From assembly GCF_000156175.1 (NCBI RefSeq), contig NZ_GG692711.1:136367-200366 (forward strand): a stretch of 64,000 nucleotides of DNA, given 5' to 3'. Positions 24,548 through 33,564 of the stretch are shown piece by piece. How positions within the stretch are numbered: position 1 is the stretch's first letter; each line of letters starts with the position of its first letter. The stretch is from Collinsella intestinalis DSM 13280. GTDB lineage: Bacteria > Actinomycetota > Coriobacteriia > Coriobacteriales > Coriobacteriaceae. Under the pieces are notes generated by a model. The model saw only the letters and a list, made by a program, of their open reading frames with translations, ran no database searches and was not told the origin of the DNA. The translations under genes and the position numbers were made by a program.

Positions 24548-25570
24548 GTGGAAAAACGCGGGGGCGAAAGAATCGCCCTGTTCGACAACATCAAGGGTAT
24601 CCTCATCATCCTGGTGGTCCTCGGCCACATAGCGCACCCCATCCACAACGAGAATCCCGTCCTCAGCGCAGTCTTCGACACCATCTACCTATTCCACATG
24701 CCGTTATTTGTGTTCATGTCCGGCCTGTTCGCAAAGGGCGCGTACCGTGGAGGCAAGCTCAACGTCGACCGCATTTTGAGTTTTCTCGTTCTCGGTTTTG
24801 GATTCCAGGTAGCGCTCGCGCTCGTCAACGGCGCCGCGCTCACGCCCGCGCGCATCCTCTCGTTCACGTCAGCGCCGTGGTATCTGGTCTCCATGGCATG
24901 TTGGTACGCACTGACCCCGGCACTCTCACATCTGGGCCCTCAACGAGGCCTGGCACTCGCGTTCGCTGCATCGTTGCTGTGGGGCATGGTCGATCTCTCG
25001 AGCGGCTTGCTCGCCATCAGCCGAACCATCGCGTTTTTGCCGTACTTCGCGCTCGGGTACTACCTAAAACCGCAGGACATCCTGCGCATTCGCAACTGGC
25101 GAGGAGCAGCGTGCGCAGTTGCGATCGCTCTCGCGATTGCCGCCATACGCGTGATCGACCCCGATGCGCACGAGTGGTTCTTTCCCATGGTCTATGGCGA
25201 CAACCCCTATGAGCATGGCCTTCTTATGGGAGTGCTGCAAAAGCTCACCGCGCTCGGGATAGGCGCGCTATTCTCCGTCACCCTGATCCGCCTGGCGCCC
25301 GAGCATCGAGGCGCGCTCACCACCCTCGGTCGCCGTACGCTTCAAGTCTACGTGCTGCATCGCCTAATCCGCGCATGGCTCACCTTCCACACGCCGCTCT
25401 ACGACTTCCCATGGATGGCCGAGGCGGTGCCCGGCGCGCTTGCCGTCACCGCCGTAGCAGCCGCGGTCACGCTCGTGTGCGCCGCGCCCGTCTTTGAGCG
25501 CCCGTTCGCACGGGCGCTCAAATTCCGCTGGACGAAGGTGTTCGTGCGCCCAGTGCGGGCAGGCCAGTAG
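24548..25570 (+). CDS. Acyltransferase-3 family membrane protein
   Basis: This 340-residue protein has about ten membrane helices and the acyltransferase-3 opening FDNIKGILIILVVLGHIAHP, with the catalytic His in helix 1. The family transfers acetyl groups to sugars of wall, capsule or small molecules. It lacks the extracellular SGNH domain of the homologue at 13073. The short N-terminus and DNIKG motif are like those of fucose 4-O-acetylases. I chose the GTG at 24548 because AAAGGGG is six bases upstream; a TTG at 24542 overlaps that site. Confidence 0.83.
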   Translation: MEKRGGERIALFDNIKGILIILVVLGHIAHPIHNENPVLSAVFDTIYLFHMPLFVFMSGLFAKGAYRGGKLNVDRILSFLVLGFGFQVALALVNGAALTPARILSFTSAPWYLVSMACWYALTPALSHLGPQRGLALAFAASLLWGMVDLSSGLLAISRTIAFLPYFALGYYLKPQDILRIRNWRGAACAVAIALAIAAIRVIDPDAHEWFFPMVYGDNPYEHGLLMGVLQKLTALGIGALFSVTLIRLAPEHRGALTTLGRRTLQVYVLHRLIRAWLTFHTPLYDFPWMAEAVPGALAVTAVAAAVTLVCAAPVFERPFARALKFRWTKVFVRPVRAGQ

Positions 25571-25934
25571 CGCGCGGGTCTGGTGCGCGCGGGCGGGCCT
25601 GGTGCAGACCCGGTGCGGGCGGGCAGATCGCGCGCGGACGCATTGAACGCGCGAGTCGGGTGCATGGGAAATAGGCAAAGATAGGATATGAACGATTAAC
25701 CCCCTACTGTTCATTTTGGCGATATTGTTTCCGCAGGTAGATATGCGTACAAAAATGGAGCTTGTGAACGAATCGTTCACAAGCTCCATTTTCTGCCATC
25801 AAAATCGTTCATAAGCTCACGCACCCTGCGGGGGGCAGGCAGACGCCGCACCCCGCGGGGGCCGGTAGGAGCCGCACCCAAGCCGGAGGCGTCCAAGGAT
25901 CGCACCCGAACGAACGGGATAACCCCAAGTGCGA
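25571..25934. other. Repeat-rich gap with no gene seen
   Basis: The left part is low-complexity GC-rich sequence (GCGCGGGTCTGGTGC-like iterations). The middle holds the 41-bp palindrome described separately, flanked by further GAACGAT and ATCGTTCATAAGCTC fragments. The right part is again GC-rich. No reading frame here looks like a protein. Confidence 0.6.
25728..25792. repeat. Bipartite repeat, copy 1 (TTTCCGCAGGTAGA plus 41-bp palindrome)
   Basis: TTTCCGCAGGTAGA (25728-25741) is followed ten bases later by a perfect palindrome, arms AAAATGGAGCTTGTGAACGA (25752-25771) and complement (25773-25792) around a single A. A second copy lies at 35123-35181. The palindrome with flanking A and T runs could also terminate transcription both ways. 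Confidence 0.85.
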
Positions 25935-26354
25935 CTAGTGCCAGGTAGCGTGCTCTTTCTTGACCTTGCGTGCGAGCATCAGGACGGCGAGCGCCTCAAC
26001 CGCGCCCACTACCAGCAGGATCGCATTCGGCACGTCAATCTTCACAAAGCCCTGCCACGACCAGAACAGCACCGCCACGGCAGTGACTGCAAGGCAGCCG
26101 AGCGAGGTCGCGACCGCGGTGCCGCTACGCGACGGCACGTTCGACGCGCGCATGCCCATGAGGCCCATCACCACAAAGCACAGGCCCGACACGCCGGAAA
26201 CGCCCATGTACAGGGACGCCGCGTCCGTACCCGAAATCGCGGTGCCGCCGAACAGACCCGCGCCGGCAACAGCCAGGCCAAACGTCAGCATGGCAAGGCC
26301 CGTGATAGCGGACACCATGGCGATAATCTTCAACATCTTTCTCGAGCTGCTCAT
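25935..26354 (-). CDS. Small four-helix membrane protein, unknown
   Basis: I do not recognise this 139-residue protein. It has four likely membrane helices (about 8-35, 46-68, 80-100 and 107-128) with a basic N-terminus and a Lys-rich C-terminus. The ATG at 26354 follows GGAGAGGGG; an upstream in-frame extension is Arg-rich and lies in a hairpin. It lies 75 bp downstream of the SPFH gene on the same strand, so co-transcription through the hairpin at 26375 is possible. Confidence 0.7.
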   Translation of the reverse strand: MSSSRKMLKIIAMVSAITGLAMLTFGLAVAGAGLFGGTAISGTDAASLYMGVSGVSGLCFVVMGLMGMRASNVPSRSGTAVATSLGCLAVTAVAVLFWSWQGFVKIDVPNAILLVVGAVEALAVLMLARKVKKEHATWH

Positions 26355-26374
26355 CGCTTCCCCTCTCCTCAGGA

Positions 26375-26401
26375 GAGGGGGCCGTTTCCCGCGGCCCCCT
26401 C
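26375..26401 (-). terminator. Intergenic hairpin between the SPFH gene and the small membrane protein gene
   Basis: GAGGGGGCCG and CGGCCCCCTC pair around a 7-base loop. There is no T-run on either side, so it may be a processing or stability element rather than a terminator. Confidence 0.4.
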
Positions 26402-26429
26402 GTTGCATTTCGGTTGCTATATACCCAGT

Positions 26430-27416
26430 TTACACGTCCAAGCGCGAGTTCACCGGCGGGACCGGGGGCGCCTGGGACACAGGCGCGGCGTCGACCGCCT
26501 GGCTCGCAGCGAGCATCTGCTCGAACATGCCCGCACTCTGCGTAAAATCGGTGGGCAGCACCACGGTGCTCGCACGACCGCTCTTGGCGAACTCGTTCAT
26601 CATCTCCGTCCACTGGGTGAACATGAACAGCTGGTTGGCCTCGGCATTGCCCACGCCCGTCTCCTGGATGGTCTCGAGCGAATCCTTGATGCCGATGGCG
26701 ATGGCCTTGCGCTGGTTGGCAATGCCCTCACCGGCCTTCTCCATGGCCTCGGCCTCAGCGCGCGCCTCGGTGACGCGGCGGATGCGATCGGCCTCGGCGA
26801 GGTCCTGCGCGGCAGCCTTGGTGCGCTGCGCGGCGTTGATCTGGTTCATGGAGTCCTCGACCTCGGCGGGCAGCGCGATCTTGGTGATCAACGTGCTCAC
26901 CAAGGTGAAACCGTAGGCATCCATCTGCTCGGACACGGTGGCGTTCACGTCCTTGGCGATGTCGTCCTTCTTGGCAAAGACCTCGTCGAGGGTGTAGACG
27001 GGAATCGAAGAGCGCAGGGCGTCGGTGATGAAGTCGCGCATCTGCGCCACGGGCTGCTGGAGCATGTAGTAGCTCTTGTACACGCCGGACTCGGAAGGCC
27101 GCGTGCCCATCTCGTAGCTCACGTGATACTGGGCCGAGACCTCCAGGCCGATGGTCACGTTGTCCTGCGTCTTCACGTCGATATCGAAGCCGTTCTTCAT
27201 GGTGCGCAGGCTCACCGTTGCGGCCTTGCGGTCGATGAAGGGGATCTTGACGTGAAAGCCGGCGCCCACGATGCGATGGAACTTTCCCAGACGTTCGATG
27301 ATCACCGCATGCTGCTGCTTAACCACGAAGAACAGGTTGCCCGTGACCAGGCCAACGATCACGAAGATAATCGCCAAGCCAAAGAGGCCGCCCACAAGAT
27401 CGAAGAGGAAGAACAT
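26430..27416 (-). CDS. SPFH/band 7 membrane protein (QmcA-like)
   Basis: The 328-residue protein has one N-terminal membrane helix (about 5-27) and a band 7 domain (30-200, with FFVVKQQHAVIIERLGKFHR). A long Ala/Glu-rich coiled-coil with EARAEAEAMEKAGEG follows, then a disordered Pro-rich tail. Such stomatin/QmcA proteins scaffold membrane microdomains and often modulate FtsH-type proteases. The start at 27416 follows AAGGA. An ftsH gene is in the window but 24 kb away. Confidence 0.88.
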   Translation of the reverse strand: MFFLFDLVGGLFGLAIIFVIVGLVTGNLFFVVKQQHAVIIERLGKFHRIVGAGFHVKIPFIDRKAATVSLRTMKNGFDIDVKTQDNVTIGLEVSAQYHVSYEMGTRPSESGVYKSYYMLQQPVAQMRDFITDALRSSIPVYTLDEVFAKKDDIAKDVNATVSEQMDAYGFTLVSTLITKIALPAEVEDSMNQINAAQRTKAAAQDLAEADRIRRVTEARAEAEAMEKAGEGIANQRKAIAIGIKDSLETIQETGVGNAEANQLFMFTQWTEMMNEFAKSGRASTVVLPTDFTQSAGMFEQMLAASQAVDAAPVSQAPPVPPVNSRLDV

Positions 27417-27633
27417 GTTCGGTCCTTAGAACGTGGTTTTCGTTGGATGCATCATACCCACTTGCCGTTCAACCCGCCGCGAGATACCGCCTGTTTCCCG
27501 CAAACGGTCGGTGGCCGCGAAGCGGCGAGAACGCAAGATATACTGTGCCGATACACCCACGCGCACGAGGCCCGCAAACTCCATCGCCCAAGACGCGAGG
27601 AGCCCCGGCACCGCGAAGAATAAGGGAGGCACC

Positions 27634-28680
27634 ATGGCACGACGCAAAGAGCACGACGCCCAGGTCGATCCGTTCACCGCCGGTGAACCGACCCTCCCAT
27701 GGGACGAACCGGGCGTTTTCGACGGGCTGTTCAACGGCATCGAGCCGGAGACCTGTATCCTTGACGGGAGCCCCTACGACGGCCCCACCAAGACGCGCGA
27801 CGATTACGAGGCCCCCTCCGCAGACGACACCGCCGATCACTCCCGGCGCGAACAATCCCCCAGCCCCTCCGAAGCGCGCGAGCGAAAGCGGCAGATGCAG
27901 GCGGAGCGCACCGCCGCGCGACGGGCCGCCAAAGCCGCACCCAAAGACAAGCGGGGACCTTCACCGCTGGGCAAGACTGTGCGGGCGATCGCCATCTTCG
28001 TCGTCTTGGCGAACGTGCTGCCCGCCTTGTTCTACGGCATAGGCGGCCTCTTCTCGGACCTAACATCCGAGACAGGCTCCCCCGAACTCATCGAGCCGAA
28101 AGCACCCTCGTACGACGGTCACGACCCGAGCCCCGGAATCGACATGGACTCCCTGGATGACGACGAACGCACCTGCGTGCAGATTTGCGAGGCCTACCTG
28201 CAGGCCATCGCCAGCGAGCAGAGCCCCGAACGCACGGCGGTCATCGATGGCCTTAATCAGAGCATGATGGAAACCACCGGCTACACCTGCGAGGAACTTG
28301 GCATCGATGCGAACGCCTATGCGGATTGGGCGCTCTCCAATTTCAGCTACCGGATCGACTCCTGCTACGCACACACCGACGAGGGCACCGCGAGCTTATA
28401 CCTCTACACCTGGGGACCCGACCTCCTCGACATGCGCGCCACGCTGCGGCAGAGCGTCTACAGCTATATGAGCGAGCTGGACACTGACGAGGCGGGAGCC
28501 AAGCGGCCCCTCGCCGAGAACGAACAGGCGCATGTGCGCGAGCTGTTTGCCGAGGCAATCGAGAACGCCGAAATGGACTCCGAATCCTTCCTCGGGTTCC
28601 AGCTGGCCTTTGAAGACGGCACCTGGGTCCTCGACCTCGAACAGGCGCAATACCAACTTGGCATCCCCTTGGGGTACTAG
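27634..28680 (+). CDS. Single-pass membrane protein with extracytoplasmic domain, unknown
   Basis: I do not recognise the family of this 348-residue protein. Residues 1-105 are polar and disordered, with an Arg/Lys/Ala-rich stretch (about 75-105). One membrane helix spans about 111-133 (VRAIAIFVVLANVLPALFYG). The remaining 215 residues form an acidic soluble domain with regular helices, probably outside the cell. The ATG at 27634 follows AAGGGAGG. It is divergent from the SPFH gene. A hairpin follows at 28698. Confidence 0.75.
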   Translation: MARRKEHDAQVDPFTAGEPTLPWDEPGVFDGLFNGIEPETCILDGSPYDGPTKTRDDYEAPSADDTADHSRREQSPSPSEARERKRQMQAERTAARRAAKAAPKDKRGPSPLGKTVRAIAIFVVLANVLPALFYGIGGLFSDLTSETGSPELIEPKAPSYDGHDPSPGIDMDSLDDDERTCVQICEAYLQAIASEQSPERTAVIDGLNQSMMETTGYTCEELGIDANAYADWALSNFSYRIDSCYAHTDEGTASLYLYTWGPDLLDMRATLRQSVYSYMSELDTDEAGAKRPLAENEQAHVRELFAEAIENAEMDSESFLGFQLAFEDGTWVLDLEQAQYQLGIPLGY

Positions 28681-28697
28681 AACCGGCGCACACGAAA

Positions 28698-28729
28698 AAG
28701 GGCGAGCACCCCAAAGGATGCCCGCCCTT
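28698..28729. terminator. Terminator between convergent genes
   Basis: AAGGGCG and CGCCCTT pair, with A-rich sequence before and TTG after, between the ends of the membrane protein gene and the minus-strand HTH gene. It probably works in both directions. Confidence 0.65.
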
Positions 28730-28767
28730 GAAATCTGGCGCATCCGGACCGCCTCCGGGCCCTCGAC

Positions 28768-29232
28768 CTACTCCTCGGCCTGACCGCCCTGAGCCCGTTC
28801 GCGCTCGGCGCGCTCAGCCTCGGCACGCTCGCGCTCCAGCTGCTCGCGCACATGACGCGGCTTGACGCCGCGCGGCTTGTTGACCAGGGCTTCCTCACCA
28901 TGGGCACGGTACTGACGACACCAGGTCTTAACCGACGACTCGCTGGGGATGCCGTGCTTGATCATCACTTCACGCACGCTCATGCCGTTCTCCAAACGGT
29001 CCTTGACCGCAGAAAGCTTGAGCTCGAACGGATACACGCGATGCGTGGCCCCCGCATTCATCACCGCGACCTTGCCGCCGGCCGCATAGGAGCGTGCCCA
29101 CTGACGTGCCGTGGCGTCGGGGATACCGAGCTTCGATGCAAGGGCACGATGCCCCGCACCGGTTGCAAGAACCTTTACTGCCTGTCGGCGTACCTTGGCG
29201 TCATACGCGCGCCCTGTTTTCTGCTCGGCCAC
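28768..29232 (-). CDS. Stand-alone double-HTH protein resembling an IS3 OrfA
   Basis: The 154-residue protein has two helix-turn-helix units (about residues 10-50 and 67-108), as in the OrfA DNA-binding protein of IS3-type elements, then a Glu/Arg-rich tail. Its first unit closely resembles that of the IS protein at 63811: both share GxGHxAxAxxLGIP followed by RQW and YxAxG. No orfB or terminal repeats are near. A palindromic operator lies upstream, so it may be a domesticated regulator. The GTG at 29232 has AGAGG upstream; a GTG at 29241 is possible. Confidence 0.75.
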   Translation of the reverse strand: MAEQKTGRAYDAKVRRQAVKVLATGAGHRALASKLGIPDATARQWARSYAAGGKVAVMNAGATHRVYPFELKLSAVKDRLENGMSVREVMIKHGIPSESSVKTWCRQYRAHGEEALVNKPRGVKPRHVREQLERERAEAERAERERAQGGQAEE

Positions 29233-29329
29233 GAATCTCACCTCTCGACGTGCTCACAACCTCGGCACAGCTCTTAACCACAGCCCTGCTCGGCAATCTC
29301 GCACAGTATAGCCGTTAGAACAAAAATCC

Positions 29330-29346
29330 TACCTGTAAAACAGGTA
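29330..29346. promoter_or_regulatory. Operator upstream of the IS-OrfA-like gene
   Basis: TACCTGT-AAA-ACAGGTA is a perfect 7-bp-arm palindrome. On the minus strand it overlaps the position of a -35 box for a promoter with -10 TATACT at about 29311-29306. Confidence 0.55.
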
Positions 29347-29519
29347 TATCGAAAACCGCACATAGTTAGTATGGGCGTCATTTTTTAGACGCATGTTACC
29401 CATTTCCGATTGACGCGCATACGGATACTTGACAAACACACACTTGATATCTACCCCGGTACGGGCTGGGCCGTGCACGCTACCGACCGCTCCATATAAA
29501 CCCCCTATCGATACGCGTA

Positions 29520-29553
29520 ACCCCCGCGGGGCCGGACATGGGCCCGCGGGGGT
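29520..29553 (-). terminator. Hairpin after nrdA
   Basis: ACCCCCGCGGG and CCCGCGGGGGT pair perfectly, starting 29 bases after the nrdA stop. There is no T-tract, so it may protect the mRNA end or terminate weakly. Confidence 0.5.
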
Positions 29554-29582
29554 CGAGCGCGCTCATGCGATACATGGAGGCT

Positions 29583-32324
29583 CTATGCCGAACAGGACTC
29601 GCACTCCTCCACTTCCAGGGATTTGCTGCGCACGTAATAAATTGTCTTCACGCCGCGACGCCATGCCTCGAGATAGAGCCTGAGCACCTGACGCAACGTG
29701 TAGTCATTCGTGATGTAGAGGTTCATCGACTGCGCTTGGTCGATATGGCGCTGACGCACGCCCGCGGCGCGCACGCTCCATGTCTGCTCGATATAGTGCG
29801 CCGGCTTGTAGTACCAATACGTACGCGGCGAAAGCTCCGGCGCCACGCGCGGCAACATCGAACCTTTCTTCTCCTCCAAGAAGAACTTGCGCATGATCGG
29901 GTCGATGCCCGGCGTGGTTCCCGAGAGAATCGAAGTCGAGCTCGTGGGCGCAATCGCCAGAAGATAGGCGTTGCGCACGCCATTGCGCGCCACCGCCTCG
30001 GCCAACTCGCCCCAACGCTCGGAACCCATCGCACCCTCGCGCACCTCGGCAACCTCACCGGAAGAGGAGCAATACCCGCGCTTGGCAAAATATGCACCCG
30101 TCTGCCAATCGCTGCCCTCAAACAGCCCGTAGGCCCCACGCTCCTCCGCCAGGCGCTCGCTAGCGCGAATCGCATGGTAGTTGATGCGCTCAAACACCTC
30201 GTCGGCAAAAGCCAGGTGATCTTCGCTCTCCCACGAGATCCCGCGACGGGCAAGCATGTGGTGGTAGCCCGAAACGCCCAGGCCGATCGAGCGATAGCGA
30301 TGGTTGGTGATGCGCGCATAGGGCAGCGCGTAGAAATTCAGGTCGATAACATTATCGAGCGCGCGGACCGCGGTCTCGATCACGTGGCCCATGACCTCGT
30401 CGTCCTCGACGGGAAGACGTCCGAGCGAGAGGCTCGCGAGATTGCACACCACGAAATCGCCCGGGCGTGTGGTGGTCACCACGACGGTATCGCCGTCCTC
30501 GGTCACAACCTCGCGCGTCACCTCCTCGATCGCGCTTGTATTCTGCGCGATCTCGGTGCAGAGGTTCGAGCAGTAGATCACGCCCTCATGCCCATTGGGG
30601 TTCGCGCGGTTCACGGTGTCGCGCATAAAAGCGAACGGGGTGCCGGTCTCCACGGCACTCTTGAGAATGAGGCGCACCAGGTCCTTGATGAGAATGCGGC
30701 GCTTGGAGATGCGGGGGTCGGCCACGCAATCGCGGTAGCGGCGCTCCCACTCATCGCCATAGAAATCTTCGAGCGCATACCCTTTGACCTGCAAGATGTC
30801 GTGCGGGCACATGAGGTGCCAGTCCTGGTCGAGGCTCTCCTCGGCCATGCGCCAAAACAGGTCCGGATAGCACACGGCCGGAAAGACGTCGTGCGCCTTC
30901 ATACGGTCGTCACCGTTGTTGGTACGCAAGTTGAGAAACTCGGGCAAGTCGCGGTGCCAGGCATCCAAATACACCGCCACAGCGCCCTGGCGCATACCCA
31001 GCTGATCGACCGCCACGGCGGTGTCGTTGATCACGCGGATCCAGCGAATCACGCCGCCCGCAACGCCCTCGAAGCCACGGATGGACCCGCCGGTCGCGCG
31101 AACCTTGCCCAGGTACATACCCATGCCGCCGCCATATTTGCTCACCTGGGCAAAATTGTCGATACTGCGGTAAATGCCCACGAGGCTGTCCGGCACCGTA
31201 TCGATAAAACAGCTCGAGAGCTGATGATCGGGCTTGCGGGCATTGCTCAGCGTGGGCGTGGCCATGGTCACTTCAAGCTTGCTGAGCATATCGTAGAACC
31301 GCTTGACCCACGCAAGACGCTGCGTCGGCTCCTCATTCATGGCGAGGTGCAACGCGATGCCGAGGAACATCTCCTGCGGACTCTCCAGGGGCGTATGGTC
31401 GTGCGCGCGGATTACGTAACGGCTGATAAGCAGGTCGAGGCCGGAGTATGCGAACAGCTCATCGCGCTCGGACACCATGAAGGCCGCCGCCTCCTCAAGC
31501 TCCGAGACGGAATAGGAGGCAAGGATATAATCGCCGTACAGACCGCGCTCGGTAAGGTAGCGCACCAGCTCCCCGAACGATGCGATGCCCAGCTCGCGAC
31601 GTGTGGCGGCAAGATGGCGCATAAACGAAAGGTCCAGAAGGCGCGCGGCGATCATCTCCCAACGTGGGGCCTCCTGACTGGTGAGTTCAACGGCCGCACG
31701 GATGAGCGCGCCGAGGCGCGCGTCGGCATCCTGGCCGGCGCCCGTGAGGGCGCGGAATCGAGCAGAGAGCATGGCCAAGTCGTAGGCCGGATCGTCAAAG
31801 TCGCGCTGGATACGGGCGAGGGTGCGGTCGAGCTCCACGGCGAGGTGGTCCTTCGGCGCGGCAGCAGTGTCGTCATCCGCGGCGGACGGGACACCGGCCG
31901 CCGCGCGGCCCTCTTCGCATGCGATTTCCCCGTCCAAGCCCGCAACGGCACGCGCGAGCTCGACACGAACCGCGCGCTTTTCGGCCCGCTCATGGCGGTA
32001 GAGGATGTAGCTTTTCGCCACCTCGAAATGACCGCGCTCCATGAGCGCGCGCTCAACCAGGTCTTGAACCCCCTCGACGCAATCGACGGCATCACGATCC
32101 ATGGCCTGTTCAATGCTGGCGAGAAGTGCCTCCAGCTCGTCGGCAGACACCGCCGGCGCAGACGCCCCATGCCCCGCAATCAGGCCACGGGCAGCGGCCT
32201 GCTCGTCAGCCACGTCTTCGAAAGCGCGCCTCATCGCCTCGACGATCTTCGCCCCATCGAAGCGCTCGCTGCGGCCGTCCCGCTTCTTTATGAATCCCAC
32301 ATCCGGGGTGCCGGTCTCCGTCAT
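29583..32324 (-). CDS. nrdA: Class I ribonucleotide reductase, large (alpha) subunit
   Basis: The enzyme reduces ribonucleoside diphosphates to deoxyribonucleotides. The 913-residue protein begins with an ATP-cone (residues about 8-100), consistent with dATP feedback. The catalytic barrel includes the active-site Cys in LSSCFIDTV and the CNLASLSL segment. The C-terminus ends CESCSA, the redox-active Cys pair. An insert-rich N-terminal region (100-260) makes it longer than E. coli NrdA. The ATG at 32324 follows AGGGAGAGG. It is divergent from nrdB across a 172-bp control region with NrdR boxes, an unusual arrangement since these genes are normally co-directional. Confidence 0.94.
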   Translation of the reverse strand: MTETGTPDVGFIKKRDGRSERFDGAKIVEAMRRAFEDVADEQAAARGLIAGHGASAPAVSADELEALLASIEQAMDRDAVDCVEGVQDLVERALMERGHFEVAKSYILYRHERAEKRAVRVELARAVAGLDGEIACEEGRAAAGVPSAADDDTAAAPKDHLAVELDRTLARIQRDFDDPAYDLAMLSARFRALTGAGQDADARLGALIRAAVELTSQEAPRWEMIAARLLDLSFMRHLAATRRELGIASFGELVRYLTERGLYGDYILASYSVSELEEAAAFMVSERDELFAYSGLDLLISRYVIRAHDHTPLESPQEMFLGIALHLAMNEEPTQRLAWVKRFYDMLSKLEVTMATPTLSNARKPDHQLSSCFIDTVPDSLVGIYRSIDNFAQVSKYGGGMGMYLGKVRATGGSIRGFEGVAGGVIRWIRVINDTAVAVDQLGMRQGAVAVYLDAWHRDLPEFLNLRTNNGDDRMKAHDVFPAVCYPDLFWRMAEESLDQDWHLMCPHDILQVKGYALEDFYGDEWERRYRDCVADPRISKRRILIKDLVRLILKSAVETGTPFAFMRDTVNRANPNGHEGVIYCSNLCTEIAQNTSAIEEVTREVVTEDGDTVVVTTTRPGDFVVCNLASLSLGRLPVEDDEVMGHVIETAVRALDNVIDLNFYALPYARITNHRYRSIGLGVSGYHHMLARRGISWESEDHLAFADEVFERINYHAIRASERLAEERGAYGLFEGSDWQTGAYFAKRGYCSSSGEVAEVREGAMGSERWGELAEAVARNGVRNAYLLAIAPTSSTSILSGTTPGIDPIMRKFFLEEKKGSMLPRVAPELSPRTYWYYKPAHYIEQTWSVRAAGVRQRHIDQAQSMNLYITNDYTLRQVLRLYLEAWRRGVKTIYYVRSKSLEVEECESCSA

Positions 32325-32352
32325 TGCCTCTCCCTGCTATCTGTGTGCGCAA

Positions 32353-32399
32353 ACGCAATATCTGGTGTTTCTCTCGGCTTCTATACCGATATGTTGATG
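32353..32399. promoter_or_regulatory. NrdR box pair between nrdA and nrdB
   Basis: ACGCAATATCTGGTGT (32353-32368) closely fits the NrdR consensus ACACwATATcTwGTGT. A weaker match, TACCGATATGTTGATG (32384-32399), is centred 31 bp away, the three-turn spacing typical of NrdR box pairs. NrdR represses RNR genes when dATP is plentiful. Confidence 0.7.
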
Positions 32400-32496
32400 G
32401 TTAGCATAGCCTAACTGTTTCTTGTTTTGTATCGTATACTAAAAGCCCAAAGACACGCCTGCAGACCGATCCACCCCGTCCTGAAAGGGCGATATC

Positions 32497-33555
32497 ATGA
32501 CCCTCACCGACAACCAAACCCTCGTCAAAAAGCCTCTCTTCAACCCCAACGGCGACCTCGACGTGCGCGACCGCCGCATGATCGGCGGCAACACTACGAA
32601 CCTCAACGACTTCAACAACATGAAGTACCCCTGGGTGTCCAGCTGGTACCGCCAGGCCATGAACAACTTTTGGATTCCCGAGGAAATCAATCTCACCCAA
32701 GACGTCAAGGACTATCCGCGCCTGAGCGAAGCCGAGCGCGCCGCGTACGACAAGATCCTCTCCTTCCTGGTATTCCTCGACTCGCTGCAGTCGGCCAACC
32801 TGCCCAACATCGCCGAGTACATCACCGCCAACGAGGTGAACCTCTGCCTGTCCATCCAGGCGTTTCAGGAAAGCGTGCACTCGCAGAGCTACTCCTACAT
32901 GCTTGACACCATCTGCGACCCGGCCAAGCGCAACGAGATCCTCTACCAGTGGAAGACCGACAAGCATCTGCTTGCGCGCAACACGTTCATCGGCGATTTG
33001 TACAACGAGTTTCAAGAGCACCGCGATGCCCGCACGTTCCTGCGCGTCCTCATGGCCAATTACATTCTCGAGGGCGTGTACTTCTACTCCGGCTTCATGT
33101 TCTTCTACAACCTCGCGCGCATGGGCAAGATGCCCGGTAGCGCGCAGGAGATCCGCTACATCAACCGTGACGAGAACACGCATCTGTGGCTGTTCCGCAG
33201 CATCATCCTGGAGCTGCAGAAAGAAGAGCCGCAACTATTTTCCAACGAGAACGTGACGATGCTGCGCGAGATGCTCGAGGAGGGCGTGCGCCAGGAAATC
33301 GCCTGGGGCAGGTACGTGCTGGGAGATGCGATTCCCGGCCTCACGGGCGACATGGTCGAAGGCTATATCAAGTACCTGGGCAATCTTCGTTGGAGCTCGT
33401 TGGGATTCGGCCAACTCTACGAGGGGTATCGCACTGAACCCGCAGACATGGCATGGGTAAGCCAGTACTCTAACGCCAACATGGTGAAGACCGACTTCTT
33501 CGAAGCCAAGAGCACCGCCTACGCCAAAAGCACCGCCTTGGTGGACGATCTGTAA
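32497..33555 (+). CDS. nrdB: Class I ribonucleotide reductase, small (beta) subunit
   Basis: The beta subunit holds the di-metal site and radical. In this 352-residue protein the ligands can be assigned by position: Asp95, Glu125, His128, Glu192, Glu226 and His229. The radical Tyr132 sits in ESVHSQSYSY. It is therefore a normal tyrosyl-radical type, not a Phe (class Ic) variant. The ATG at 32497 follows GAAAGGG, and TATACT at 32435-32440 is the likely -10 box. NrdR boxes upstream are shared with nrdA. Confidence 0.94.
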   Translation: MTLTDNQTLVKKPLFNPNGDLDVRDRRMIGGNTTNLNDFNNMKYPWVSSWYRQAMNNFWIPEEINLTQDVKDYPRLSEAERAAYDKILSFLVFLDSLQSANLPNIAEYITANEVNLCLSIQAFQESVHSQSYSYMLDTICDPAKRNEILYQWKTDKHLLARNTFIGDLYNEFQEHRDARTFLRVLMANYILEGVYFYSGFMFFYNLARMGKMPGSAQEIRYINRDENTHLWLFRSIILELQKEEPQLFSNENVTMLREMLEEGVRQEIAWGRYVLGDAIPGLTGDMVEGYIKYLGNLRWSSLGFGQLYEGYRTEPADMAWVSQYSNANMVKTDFFEAKSTAYAKSTALVDDL

Positions 33556-33564
33556 GAGCTGAGC

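Larger units (their letters stand above)
29233..29582. other. Gap upstream of the HTH gene
   Basis: It holds the HTH gene's promoter/operator region (29300-29346) and the nrdA 3' hairpin (29520-29553). Between these I see no reading frame or RNA, only AT-richer sequence than its neighbours. Confidence 0.5.
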
